Shown: positions 23,761-33,397 of the stretch, in pieces
Numbering within the stretch: position 1 is the first letter of the stretch
How the letters are laid out: every line of letters starts with the position of its first letter
Program-made: the position numbers and the translations under genes
NCBI RefSeq assembly: GCF_042676185.1
Contig: NZ_JBHTJT010000005.1
Span: 1-64,000 of the forward strand
DNA: 64,000 bases
Reading direction: 5' to 3'
DNA from: Tropicimonas aquimaris
GTDB lineage: Bacteria; Pseudomonadota; Alphaproteobacteria; Rhodobacterales; Rhodobacteraceae
Notes under the pieces: generated by a model
The model's input: the letters and a program-made list of their open reading frames with translations, nothing else
Told to the model about the DNA's origin: nothing
Databases searched by the model: none

Positions 23761-24606
23761 TCAGTCGGCGGCATTTCCCAAGGCCGTCTCCATCTCCCGG
23801 ATAGTGGCGATCAAGGTGTCAGGGTTGACCCTCATTGACCCCTCCAGTGCTCGATCGAGGTCGAAAATCACGATCATCACGACAGAAAGAAGGCCTGCAA
23901 AAGCAAACACGTGCCACGTTAGCTCTCTGCCCTGCAACGCAGTCCGGTTGCCCACAACAAAGATCGCAACGACGGAGGCCAGAAAGATCATGAGCTTGGC
24001 CGGGGGCGGGATCTGCTCGGCTGCTGCGGCGAGGCGCAGGGTATGGGCGTCGAGCATGTCGGTCACACTGCGCACGACGGCTGCCCGGATCGGATCGGAA
24101 GTTGCTCCGCCGATGGCCTGCATTGTCGCAGGCCAAATCTTCGTCTGGGATTCAAATGTCCGTTCCAGAAACGCGTTCCATGCAGTCTTCGTCCGAATGT
24201 CCGCAGGGTTCGCGATGCGAGTCCGCGCGTATGCGAGTATCTGGGACTGGAGAACCGTGCGCCCGGGTTCATCGACGAGATTGGCGGTCAAAAAGGCCGT
24301 GCTGATTGCCGCCGCCTCCCGGACCAGTGCTCCCTGCCGCTCCTCGCGCCAACCGAGCGCCGAACTGAAGGCGAAACCGAGCAGAAGCCCGAGGAGTGCC
24401 AGCATGGCTCCGAGTGAGGTGGCGCCTGGCGCCTGCTCGGGCTGGCCTTTGTTGTTCTGATTGCGTCGGTGTGCGATCTGGCCGACCCGGAATCCGAGGA
24501 ATGCGGCGACCGGCAAGACGACGAGCGTCAGAACCGCGAGATAGGAAAAGGGCAACAACGGTTCGGTGAAGCCCACAAAGAGATCCGCCGTCTCAGTGCC
24601 AGACAT
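23761..24606 (-). CDS. Bestrophin-like (DUF4239-type) membrane protein
   Basis: The 281-residue protein has two N-terminal hydrophobic helices (about 18-42 and 63-85), a soluble helical middle (WREERQGALVREAAAISTAFLTANLV...) and two further helices near the C-terminus (about 203-245). This topology and the E-A-x-A-I-x-T-A-F motif match the DUF4239/bestrophin-like family of unknown or channel-like function. The start at 24606 gives the usual length; the ribosome site is poor. It stands alone between non-coding regions. Confidence 0.7.
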   Translation of the reverse strand: MSGTETADLFVGFTEPLLPFSYLAVLTLVVLPVAAFLGFRVGQIAHRRNQNNKGQPEQAPGATSLGAMLALLGLLLGFAFSSALGWREERQGALVREAAAISTAFLTANLVDEPGRTVLQSQILAYARTRIANPADIRTKTAWNAFLERTFESQTKIWPATMQAIGGATSDPIRAAVVRSVTDMLDAHTLRLAAAAEQIPPPAKLMIFLASVVAIFVVGNRTALQGRELTWHVFAFAGLLSVVMIVIFDLDRALEGSMRVNPDTLIATIREMETALGNAAD

Positions 24607-24793
24607 CTGATCACACCATTGCAGGTTAAGGCCATTCAGACTGAAGCAAAGGGTCAGCACCGTATCCGAGTCCCGTCAATGACACTGGTCAAAGCCCGGC
24701 GGTCTGGAGGTGCCGTCAAATATTGACGTGCCGTTGATGTAGGACGGGAGATCAAAAACTGATCGGTCGAAGTCGACTTTAGAGCATTGATAG

Positions 24794-25021
24794 TGTTTAA
24801 GTGCTTCGCTTTCGGGGCTCGCAGTCGGCGTTGTCGAACGCAGTTGGCGTATCCTGCAGCAATTTTCCGAGATCGACCTGACTTCGAACCAGGTGGGCAT
24901 ATTCGACCGGTTCGGCAAGCTGTCGGCATTGGTGAATGAAGGTGAGCAGATCGAAATCCATCGTCCCATCTTCCCCGAAGCTGAACTTTTGAACGCCTCG
25001 CGTGAGGTGAAAGGAGCCTGA
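24794..25021 (+). pseudogene. RnfH (UPF0125)-family remnant
   Basis: A frame lacking a start encodes a C-terminal piece that aligns with the RnfH/RatB family: ILQQFSEIDLTSNQVGIF, then LVNEGEQIEIHRP, corresponding to the usual FPEIDL..VGIFGK and DGDRVEIYRP motifs. The N-terminal beta-grasp half is missing, a TAG closes the frame at 24791, and the conserved downstream residues are replaced. It is best read as a decayed fragment left by a past rearrangement. The surrounding 900 bases hold no intact gene. Confidence 0.55.
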
Positions 25022-25554
25022 GGCTTCCTGCCTGAAAGGATTTTTCGCCGGTCGTACCGCACGCGATGTGAGGCAATTCTGGCAGGACCGAAACCAGAGA
25101 TGAACTTACCGAAAATACGCTGTCCAGTCACGACGTGATTTCTGCGAGCACACATTGTATCGCCACGATACAACGTTCAACGTCCGGACTTTTCAATGCG
25201 TCATCGAATCAACGGACTGAACCAACGGGCGTGGGGCCCCACAATTCGAAACCTGAGTTTCCGACAGGTCGACCGGTCAATCCTTGGGCTACATGCACCT
25301 CGGTCTTGATGGCCTTCCGATGATTGCCGGAATCTCCCTGCGGACGACACCTGGTTCTCTCCGACAGACGAACGCCTTCAGATGGTTCTGGCCGTCTTTG
25401 CCATTCGAAAGCGATGCCGGCCGGACCAAATCCGTGACGTCGTCCGACCTTGGTCCGAAGAAACACTGTCTCCTGCAGGGTTAGCTGGTTTCATCGGGCC
25501 TTTGCCTATCACACCTTTGCCCCGCTGAACCGGGGCCAAAACGGGAGACACCAC
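25022..25554. other. Non-coding region with a palindrome
   Basis: No gene is supported. The only structure is a 19-base perfect inverted repeat at 25155-25173. The promoter and GGGAGA ribosome site of the poly-aspartate gene lie at the right end. Confidence 0.45.
25155..25173 (+). promoter_or_regulatory. Perfect 19-bp palindrome TTGTATCG-CCA-CGATACAA
   Basis: The 8-bp arms with a 3-base centre have the look of an operator for a dimeric repressor (GntR or TetR type). It lies about 380 bases before the poly-aspartate gene and next to the RnfH remnant, so it may be a leftover of a lost regulatory unit. Confidence 0.4.
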
Positions 25555-26346
<792 letters not shown>

Positions 26347-26347
26347 T

Positions 26348-26995
26348 TCAAGTCTCCGGCCAGCGGCCGTGTGCGATGAGCGCGGCCTCTGTCCGGTTCC
26401 GGACCTGAAGTTTCTGAAGAATGATGGTCATGTAATGTTTGACCGTCTTTTCCTGGAGGTCGAGCGCAAGCCCGACCTCCTTGTTGCTGCTGCCCGTGGC
26501 AACGAGCCGGAGGATTTCCTCCTCCCGCGCGGTCAGGCTGTCCAGCGGGTCCTCCCTCGCCGGTTTGGCCGGACCGCCCCGCATCGCCTGCAGCACCTTC
26601 ATGGCGAGCCCAGGCGAGACGTAGCTGCGACCGGCGGCCAGATCCTCGATGGCGGCCAGCAGGTCCCTGCCCCCGATCCCCTTCAGGATATAGCCATCCG
26701 CCCCCGCCTGCAGCGCCTTGAAGACGTCGCCATCCTCCTCCGACACTGTCAGCATCGCTACGACGGGCGGGTTCTCCAGGGCCTTGATCTCCCGGAGTGC
26801 CCAAAGTCCCCCGTCCGGCATGGAGAGGTCGAGCAGAACCAGGTCGGGTTCGAGGGAGCGGACCATTTCGAGCGCGCGCCGTCCGGAATCCGCCTGCCCG
26901 ACGACAACCGTTCTCTCATGTCCGTCCAGCAGCACCGCGACCCCTTCTCGAAACAGTGGATGATCGTCAGCGATCAGGATACGCAGCGATGTCAT
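26348..26995 (-). CDS. NarL/FixJ-family response regulator
   Basis: The 215-residue product has a receiver domain (acidic pair Asp10-Asp11, phospho-acceptor Asp56 in LVLLDLSMP, conserved Lys near 107 in YILKG) and a C-terminal LuxR-type HTH (LTAREEEILRLVATGSSNKEVGLALDLQEKTVKHYM). The start at 26995 overlaps the kinase stop by ATGA with GGGAG upstream; an ATG at 27001 is also possible. It forms a cognate pair with the upstream histidine kinase. Targets are not evident; the exported Asp-rich protein encoded convergently is a neighbour, not a proven target. Confidence 0.92.
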   Translation of the reverse strand: MTSLRILIADDHPLFREGVAVLLDGHERTVVVGQADSGRRALEMVRSLEPDLVLLDLSMPDGGLWALREIKALENPPVVAMLTVSEEDGDVFKALQAGADGYILKGIGGRDLLAAIEDLAAGRSYVSPGLAMKVLQAMRGGPAKPAREDPLDSLTAREEEILRLVATGSSNKEVGLALDLQEKTVKHYMTIILQKLQVRNRTEAALIAHGRWPET

Positions 26996-28383
26996 TTCCA
27001 TTCTCCCAGATCAAAGCTCAGCCGGAGGTCGCTCCCGGGGCCACTTCCCCGCCCGGCATGAAACGCCCCCCCGAGGCTCTCGATGCGATCCCTGAGCCCC
27101 GACAGACCGAGGCCGAGCGGCGTGTACGCCGGGTCGAAACCGGGCCCCGCGTCTGTTACGGCAAGGGTCAGCCGATCGGCGTCACAGGCAAGAGATACCC
27201 CCATCCCGGCGGCTTCGGCATGTCGGCTGGCATTGTTCAGCCCTTCCTGGACAAAGCGGAAGAGACAGAGCCGGGCGGCGAACGGCATGTCGACCGGGCC
27301 GTCGCAGGCCAATTCCATCGCGACCGCATTTCCGGTGCGGGAGCGGTGCTCCTCGACCGCCATCTCGACGATCCCTGCGGGCGTCTTGTCGGCGACATCC
27401 GGCAATGACAATCCGCGCGAAATCGTTCGAATCTCGGTCATTGCATCGGCAATGGCACTGTTAATCCGGTCGATCTCTCCCTGTCGAGCCGCGACCGTCT
27501 GCGCCTCCTGCAACGCATCGAGCCGTAGCGCGGCAAAGGCCAACTGCTGCGCCGGCCCGTCATGCAGATCGGCGCCGATCTGGCGCATCACCCTGTCCGC
27601 ACGCTCCGCCGAGCGCCCGGCGGCGTCGCGCACCCGCCGGCGAAGATCCTGGTTGTTCGCCGACAGTGCCTCCAGTTCAGCATACTGGTTCAGGAGGCGC
27701 CTCTGCTGGCGGTCGATCACGCGGCTGCCGCGCAAGACTATCAAGTAAAGGATGACGCCAAGCCCACCGAAGGCGCCGAACACCACCAGCCATGCATCAC
27801 GGCGCGCCCGGGCGAGGTCGGCGGCAAGCTGTTCGTGCACCTCGTAGAACTCGACGACCGCGATGATCTCGCCGGAATAATACTCCCGGATCGGGCTGTA
27901 GACTTCGAGCAGCGGCAGGCCGAGCGCCTGCTCTCCAGCGTCCTCGGCATCCCCGAGCGCCTCGAAATCGGCGGCCACGTGTCCCTGCCAGGCGAATTGA
28001 AGATCGTCGGTCACCGGAAAGACCTCTCCGACGATGGCCGGGTCGGAGGCTTCGACGATCCGACCGCCGGGTTTCCAGAACTTGTAGGAAATCACCCGCT
28101 CGCCGATCGGGGTGTTCTCGAATATCTCCTCAAGCGCGCGCCGGGCGCCGGGCGACAAGGTTTCCTGATCCGCGAATTGCTGGGCGATCGGCGCCAGCAC
28201 GCTTTCCATGAACATGGCGGTGGAATTGGCGCTGTTGCGGACGACATTTTCCTCGATCCTGCGAGACACCACCGTCCCCACGAGGATCGCGGCCACGACA
28301 AGCACAGCACTGCTGGCAAACGCGTATTGCGTTGCCAGAGACGCGCCTCTCCACAGGAATTTCTCGTTCCGCACTCGCTCCAT
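26992..28383 (-). CDS. Membrane sensor histidine kinase (HisKA_3/NarX type)
   Basis: The 463-residue kinase has an N-terminal membrane helix (about 20-40), a periplasmic sensor region (45-190), a second membrane helix (195-217), a coiled-coil linker, the dimerisation/phospho-acceptor segment with His274 (GADLHDGPAQQLAF) and a GHKL ATPase domain (FRFVQEGLNNASRHAEA, DAGPGFDP, GLGLSGLRDRIESLGG). It is full length. The periplasmic domain has no motif that indicates its ligand. It is coupled with the downstream response regulator by ATGA. Confidence 0.9.
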   Translation of the reverse strand: MERVRNEKFLWRGASLATQYAFASSAVLVVAAILVGTVVSRRIEENVVRNSANSTAMFMESVLAPIAQQFADQETLSPGARRALEEIFENTPIGERVISYKFWKPGGRIVEASDPAIVGEVFPVTDDLQFAWQGHVAADFEALGDAEDAGEQALGLPLLEVYSPIREYYSGEIIAVVEFYEVHEQLAADLARARRDAWLVVFGAFGGLGVILYLIVLRGSRVIDRQQRRLLNQYAELEALSANNQDLRRRVRDAAGRSAERADRVMRQIGADLHDGPAQQLAFAALRLDALQEAQTVAARQGEIDRINSAIADAMTEIRTISRGLSLPDVADKTPAGIVEMAVEEHRSRTGNAVAMELACDGPVDMPFAARLCLFRFVQEGLNNASRHAEAAGMGVSLACDADRLTLAVTDAGPGFDPAYTPLGLGLSGLRDRIESLGGAFHAGRGSGPGSDLRLSFDLGEWK

Positions 28384-28481
28384 CCCGCCATTTATGCGAC
28401 GTTACCAATGCGACGAACACGGGCTTTGGTCCGAAGACGGGGTGATTTGCGGTCGCAGGGTGCCCGGGCCTCTTGCAGGTT

Positions 28482-29390
28482 CTAAAGGACGCCTGCGCTG
28501 CGAATGTCCTGCTGTGCGAAATCGATCAGCGCGTGAAGCTTGCGCGGTAGCGTCCTCCCTTCGAGGTAGACCGCTGAGATCGGGCTTTCGTCGCCCGCGT
28601 AATCCTCCAGCAAGGGGACAAGCCGTCCGTCTTCGATGGCCTCGTGCAGCGCGAATTTCGGGCCATAGACGATCCCCTGTCCGGCCACGGCAAGCTCGCA
28701 GGCAGCACGGGCCGAGTTGACCATGAACCGTCCCGAGACCGGCACGGCGACCTTCTGCTCGCCATGGCGAAAGACCCAGCGGGCCGGGGTCCGGCGATTG
28801 GTGTCGAGGATGCAGATGTGGCGCGCGAGATCGTCGGGGTGCTCGGGGCGCCCGTGTGTCTCGAGATAGGCCAGGCTCGCCGCAACGCATCCCGCAACGG
28901 CGCCGAGCTTGCGGGCCTTGACCGAGAGCATCGCGGTTGTGCCTATGCGAAAGGCAAGGTCGATCCCCTCGCTGGCAAGGTCCGAAAAGCGGTCGGTCAG
29001 GCGCAGGTCGATGGAAAGGTCGGGATGCAGCGCGGCGAAGCGGCCGAGCATGCCGTTCACGTAGGTCTCCCCGAGGATCACCGGGGCCGAGATGCGGATC
29101 GTGCCGGTGAAGCCGCGCGTGTCTTCCGTCACCTCGGCCAGCATGTCGTCCAGCTCGTCGATCAGGGCCGGCGCCCGGGCCATCAGGTCTTCGCCCGCCG
29201 CCGTGAGCCCGACCTTGCGCGTGGTCCGCTGGAAAAGCCGCACCCCGAGCTGGGCCTCCAGCGCACCCACGTATTTCGAGGTGAGGCGGTTGGAGATGCC
29301 CATCTGCTCCGCCGCCGCGGTGAAGGAGCCGGTCTGGGCGGTCGCGACAAAGGCCCTCAGGCCGTCAACGAGATCCAAGGTCGCCTCCAA
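28482..29390 (-). CDS. LysR-family transcriptional regulator
   Basis: The 302-residue product has an N-terminal winged HTH (AFVATAQTGSFTAAAEQMGISNRLTSKYVGALEAQLGVRLFQRTTRKVGLTAAGE) and a periplasmic-binding-like effector domain. It is divergent from a DoxX-family gene and a DODA-type dioxygenase gene, the usual targets of this LysR subgroup. An inverted repeat ATGAC-GATA-GTCAT in the intergenic gap, 12 bases before its start, is a likely binding site. The effector is unknown. Confidence 0.9.
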   Translation of the reverse strand: MEATLDLVDGLRAFVATAQTGSFTAAAEQMGISNRLTSKYVGALEAQLGVRLFQRTTRKVGLTAAGEDLMARAPALIDELDDMLAEVTEDTRGFTGTIRISAPVILGETYVNGMLGRFAALHPDLSIDLRLTDRFSDLASEGIDLAFRIGTTAMLSVKARKLGAVAGCVAASLAYLETHGRPEHPDDLARHICILDTNRRTPARWVFRHGEQKVAVPVSGRFMVNSARAACELAVAGQGIVYGPKFALHEAIEDGRLVPLLEDYAGDESPISAVYLEGRTLPRKLHALIDFAQQDIRSAGVL

Positions 29391-29401
29391 TTGAGAATGA
29401 A

Positions 29402-29415
29402 ATGACGATAGTCAT
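29402..29415 (+). promoter_or_regulatory. LysR-type operator ATGAC-GATA-GTCAT
   Basis: A perfect 5-bp inverted repeat with a 4-base centre lies between the divergent LysR and DoxX genes. It fits the T-N11-A rule of LysR sites and would control both promoters. Confidence 0.5.
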
Positions 29416-29525
29416 ACACCACCTTCGCCATTTTGTTGACCACGGGCAAGTCCTACGTTCGGTTCAGATCGAAACACACCGAACGCCAGCGTGCGGACGG
29501 ATTACCGACACAAGGACCTGACACG

Positions 29526-29948
29526 ATGATCGACCAGACCACCGCACCCTACGCCGCCCTTGCCCTGCGCATCGCCACCGGCTCGGCCTTTCTCGCCCAC
29601 GGGTTGCTCAAGCTCTTCGTCTTCACCATCCCCGGCACGGTCGGCTTCTTCGAGAGCCTCGGCCTGCCCGGCATCTTCGCCTACCTGACCATCATCGCCG
29701 AGATCGGCGGCGGCGTTGCGCTGATCCTCGGCGTGGCGACGCGGCTCGTCTCGCTGGCGGTCCTGCCGATCCTGCTCGGCGCCGTCTGGGTGCATTCGGG
29801 CGCCGGGTGGCTGTTCTCCAACGAGGGCGGCGGCTGGGAATTCCCGCTGTTCTGGGCGGTCGCCCAAGCCTCTCTCGCGCTGCTCGGCAACGGCGCCTAC
29901 GCCCTCAAGCTGCCCGCCGTCGAAAAGGCCCTCGGCCAGTTCGCCTGA
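29526..29948 (+). CDS. DoxX-family inner-membrane protein
   Basis: The 140-residue protein has four hydrophobic helices and the DoxX start pattern (ALALRIATGSAFLAHGLLKLFVF, about residues 11-33) and GFFESLGLPG motif. DoxX-family proteins associate with redox stress responses or with membrane oxidoreductases; their precise activity is not settled. The start has an AAGGA site. It is followed, 49 bases on, by a DODA-type dioxygenase gene and is divergent from LysR. Confidence 0.88.
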   Translation: MIDQTTAPYAALALRIATGSAFLAHGLLKLFVFTIPGTVGFFESLGLPGIFAYLTIIAEIGGGVALILGVATRLVSLAVLPILLGAVWVHSGAGWLFSNEGGGWEFPLFWAVAQASLALLGNGAYALKLPAVEKALGQFA

Positions 29949-29997
29949 TTCAACGGCGCCGCCTACCGGGCGGCGCCCCCTGCCACAGGTACCTGCC

Positions 29998-30819
29998 ATG
30001 AGCGCTGTCCAATCCCTGCAATCCCTTCGCGACCGGCTCCACGCCTCGGACCGGTTGCCCGTGGTCTTCCTCGGCCATGGCAACCCGATGAACGCCATCG
30101 AGGATACCGCCTATAGCCGCAGCTGGTCCGATCTGGGCCGGACCCTGCCGCGCCCGCAAGCGATTCTGGTCGTCTCGGCGCACTGGATGACCAAGGGCAC
30201 CACCCTCGTGGATGTCTCGGCCATGCCGCGCATCATCCACGATTTCTACGGCTTCCCGCAGGAGCTCTACGCGCAGCAATACCCGGCGCCGGGCAACCCG
30301 GAGCTCGCCCGCGATGTCGTCGCGCTGCTGTCGAGCCATCACGCGCAGGAGGATGACAGCTGGGGTCTGGACCACGGCGCCTGGACGGTGCTGAAGTTCC
30401 TCTACCCCGGGGCCGACGTGCCGGTCTTCCAGCTTTCGATCGACATGTCGCAAGACCTCGACTGGCATCTCGAGATCGGCCGGACGCTGTCGGAGCTGCG
30501 CGACCGGGGCGTACTGATCCTCGGCTCGGGCAACATCGTGCACAACCTGCGCGCGCTCAGCCAGACCGGAACGACACCGGATTTCGCACTGGAATTCGAC
30601 AGCCTGTTTGCCGAGCGTCTGACGGAGCGCGATCTGGGGGCGCTGGCGGATCGCAAGTGGCTGGGATCGCTGCTGCATCAGGCGCACCCGTCGGTCGACC
30701 ACTACCTGCCCGCGCTGACCATTGCCGGCGCGTCGGACGCGCGCGACGAGCTGACCTTCATGAACGACAGCTTCGATCTCGGCTCCGTCTCGATGCGCTC
30801 CTTCGTCTTTCACGGTTGA
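29998..30819 (+). CDS. DODA-type (LigB-fold) extradiol dioxygenase, YgiD-like
   Basis: The 273-residue enzyme has the class III extradiol dioxygenase pattern of 4,5-DOPA dioxygenases: His24 in FLGHGNPMNAI, a second His in VSAHWMT (about 61), HDFYGFP (about 81) and a later His in LGSGNIVHNLR (about 181). Members use non-haem iron or zinc and open catechol rings; the bacterial YgiD type has DOPA dioxygenase activity, with unclear physiological substrate. It pairs with DoxX under the divergent LysR. No signal peptide; cytoplasmic. Confidence 0.88.
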   Translation: MSAVQSLQSLRDRLHASDRLPVVFLGHGNPMNAIEDTAYSRSWSDLGRTLPRPQAILVVSAHWMTKGTTLVDVSAMPRIIHDFYGFPQELYAQQYPAPGNPELARDVVALLSSHHAQEDDSWGLDHGAWTVLKFLYPGADVPVFQLSIDMSQDLDWHLEIGRTLSELRDRGVLILGSGNIVHNLRALSQTGTTPDFALEFDSLFAERLTERDLGALADRKWLGSLLHQAHPSVDHYLPALTIAGASDARDELTFMNDSFDLGSVSMRSFVFHG

Positions 30820-30962
30820 GACGAGATGCGGAGCGCTGTCAGACCCGCATCAGTTGCCACGTCCGCGACCGGACCACAGCGAACCACTATGCCAGCGTCA
30901 CCCCTGATGCGCTTACGGTTCCAGCAACGGCCCCTCAGCGCAAATCGCGCCGCATGAAACAG

Positions 30963-30985
30963 AAGGCCGCGCATCGCGCGGCCTT
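30963..30985 (-). terminator. Strong hairpin between convergent genes
   Basis: AAGGCCGCGC-ATC-GCGCGGCCTT is a perfect 10-bp stem with a 3-base loop. On the minus strand it is followed by CTGTTTC, the better T-rich side, so it most likely ends the leftward TadE/TadG transcript; it may also stop the DODA transcript. Confidence 0.65.
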
Positions 30986-31021
30986 CGTACGTTTCGGATA
31001 TCACAGGGCTACCGTGACCAG

Positions 31022-32485
31022 TCAGATCGCCGACGCCACGTTGCTCATCTGCGGGGGCATCACGAGGCGCAGAACCTTGGCCGTCGGCGTCAGGAAGGCG
31101 TCGGGCGTGCCGCAGGTCCGGAACGTGTGCTGGGCGGAGAATTTCACCCGCTGCGACGAGTAGATCGACAGCCCTTTGGAGATGATGCCCGAGGAGGTCG
31201 CGGAAGCGATATCCACATCGTCATCGACGACCATGGTGAGGTTGGAGATCGTGAACTCCGCCGGCACGCTGACCTTGGACTTCGACATCAGGATCGTGCG
31301 TTCATCCTCGTTGCAGGCCTTGCTCGGATCCGCAACAGTGACGGAGGAGCCGGCTTTCACGGTCGCATTCGAACTTTCGCGCGTTGTCACGATCACCGAG
31401 CCAACCGCCCGCGCGCCATCGCCGAAGTTGATATTGCAATTCGTCATCAACGCGGCGTGGCTCATTTGCGCGGTGGTGGCACTGAAATTGAGCCAGGTCT
31501 TCGCGCCCGATCCGCCGGAGGTGCAGGTCACGACGTAGATCAGGCCCGAGGGCAGCTTTTCCACGGAATTGAACTGTTCCTGGTTCATGGTAACGACCGA
31601 CCCGAGCTGTACGGACGAGGCGATGATCTTCTTGTCGATCAACTCGGTCTGATCGCCGACAACGACACCATCGAAGAACTCCTCGACGATCTCGGTTTGG
31701 CCGATCACGCCCGCGTAAGCGAAGGCATCGTAGGTGTCCTGGATCCAGGCGGCGATGTCGGGAATGTGCATGTAGCTTTCGACCGCGACGATCCCCGGGT
31801 TGGCCGAATCCTGGCATTTGTCCTCGCAAAGTGCGAGCTTTGGCATCGAGACATAGGCGCCGGGCTGGAAGGTGTTCTGCTGCGGCAACCAGACCTTGTC
31901 GTTGGAATGCACGCAGAAGCCTGCCCCGATATCGGTCTGGCTCGTCAGTGTCACGGTGCTCTGCGCGTAGATCCCGTCGGACGAGGTGCATTTGCCGTTG
32001 GTATCGAAGACGGCGGCACTGAAGATCGTGGCCTCCAACGAGGAAACGTTGGCGAACTTCAGCAGGAAAGTGCGGATATCGTTGCCGCGCGCCCGCGTCC
32101 TCTGGAGCCGCACGATCACCGTGTTCGGGTCGTTCGTTCCGTCGAACTGGTTCGTCTTGATGTCATAATGGACGAGCGCCACGTCCACGGAGCTGTCGAT
32201 GACCTGTCCGAAGATCGTCCGGGGCATGTTTTCCTCGACGATCGCCGCCACATCCGACTTCAGCTGCGCCTCTGGCACGTTGTTGGCGATCGCCACCGCG
32301 CCGGCATGCGCGCCAATATCCGCGGCAGCCGCGAGCCTTGTCTTGTTCCACCAGCCCTGCGTGCTGTCCAGCATGATGCCGAGGATGCCGAGCACGACGA
32401 TGAGCATGTAGAGCGAAAAGACCGTGCCGACCCCGGAGTCGTCTCGGCCAAAGCGGCCGGCGGCGCGCAACACCCCTTTCATCAT
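31022..32485 (-). CDS. TadG-like pilus-associated protein
   Basis: The 487-residue product begins with the TadG/TadE-type membrane signature: a charged cytoplasmic stub, then GVGTVFSLYMLIVVLGILGIMLD (about residues 18-40) and WWNKTRLAAAADIGAHAGA. The rest is a large, Ser/Thr/Asn-rich extracytoplasmic domain with six or more Cys residues (CEDKCQD, TCTSGG, CNEDE, RTCGTPDAF). It probably belongs to Flp/Tad-type secretion or pilus assembly. It overlaps the upstream TadE-like gene by ATGA, which sets the start. Confidence 0.75.
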   Translation of the reverse strand: MMKGVLRAAGRFGRDDSGVGTVFSLYMLIVVLGILGIMLDSTQGWWNKTRLAAAADIGAHAGAVAIANNVPEAQLKSDVAAIVEENMPRTIFGQVIDSSVDVALVHYDIKTNQFDGTNDPNTVIVRLQRTRARGNDIRTFLLKFANVSSLEATIFSAAVFDTNGKCTSSDGIYAQSTVTLTSQTDIGAGFCVHSNDKVWLPQQNTFQPGAYVSMPKLALCEDKCQDSANPGIVAVESYMHIPDIAAWIQDTYDAFAYAGVIGQTEIVEEFFDGVVVGDQTELIDKKIIASSVQLGSVVTMNQEQFNSVEKLPSGLIYVVTCTSGGSGAKTWLNFSATTAQMSHAALMTNCNINFGDGARAVGSVIVTTRESSNATVKAGSSVTVADPSKACNEDERTILMSKSKVSVPAEFTISNLTMVVDDDVDIASATSSGIISKGLSIYSSQRVKFSAQHTFRTCGTPDAFLTPTAKVLRLVMPPQMSNVASAI

Positions 32486-32877
32486 GAGGCCTCGTAGGTT
32501 GGCTCCAGCGCGTGAGTGACACGCACTTCGAGCTGTTCGCCATAGATCCATCTGAGCACACCGAACGGAGCGAGCCCCTCGAGCGGCATCGCCATGTCGA
32601 CCGTCACCCGTGCCGAGGCCATCGACACATCGACCGTGGGCACCAGCGTTCCAACGCTGCCTGCGGAGGCGGCGTAGGCTTCGGCTGTCAGTTCGTCCAT
32701 GCCGTGGCGGGCAATGACGCGGGCAGTCTCGCGAGAGATCTGCCACATCTGGCTTTGTCGCATGAACACGAGAGTCGCGTCCGCCGCGAACAACAGAAGA
32801 AAAGCGAAGAACGGCAACCACATAACAAACTCAATAGTTACCGAACCTCGCTCGCTCTTGAGAAATCTGCGAGTCAT
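32482..32877 (-). CDS. TadE-like pseudopilin
   Basis: The 131-residue product has the TadE hallmark ERGSVTIEFVMWLPFFAFLLLFAADATL: an E-R-G-S start, Glu in the helix and one membrane segment (about 16-36), followed by a soluble domain. TadE is a minor pseudopilin processed by the TadV peptidase. The gene is coupled to the TadG-like gene. No tadA, tadB, tadC or flp is near, so this pair must work with a locus elsewhere or be an orphan. Confidence 0.8.
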   Translation of the reverse strand: MTRRFLKSERGSVTIEFVMWLPFFAFLLLFAADATLVFMRQSQMWQISRETARVIARHGMDELTAEAYAASAGSVGTLVPTVDVSMASARVTVDMAMPLEGLAPFGVLRWIYGEQLEVRVTHALEPTYEAS

Positions 32878-33397
32878 TTGATAACACTTTCAGTCTGCAT
32901 ATCAGAATTTAAGTATCCATTCGGCCTGTGTTCGGGATTGGGCCCAATTGCGGCACAAATGGGCACCCCCGGCTTGTACGCGATGTGAATCGAGCGTTTG
33001 CCGCTGCAGACTCGGCAGGTAGATCGAAATAGGCATCTCAGCGTTCGGGAAAGCAGCGAGCATCGGGGCCAGCGACCGGAAGACAGCCGCCCGACGCATC
33101 TCAAAAAGTCCCAGGCCGACACTCTTGCGAACGGCACACAAGGCATTGACCTGTCGCCCGCGAACACACAGATCTTCAAACCTGCGACTCCGGATTGAAA
33201 TCGACTATCGGCGGCAACTTTCAGACTGTGGTTCCTGACGCCGCGATGGACATCGCCGCTCCAACCGGATGCCTGCACAGACGCAGACGGTGGCAACGCA
33301 ACAAGGCTGTGCCGTCCCGACTTGACGCTATTGGGAAAAACGATCAATCGCCCGGACGCGGACGGAACCAGTCCGTTTGGACATCACGCGACCCATC
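32878..33397. other. Intergenic region, no supported gene
   Basis: These 520 bases hold open frames on both strands with no ribosome site or domain-like sequence. It includes the promoter regions of the leftward pilus-protein pair and the rightward methyltransferase. Confidence 0.45.
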
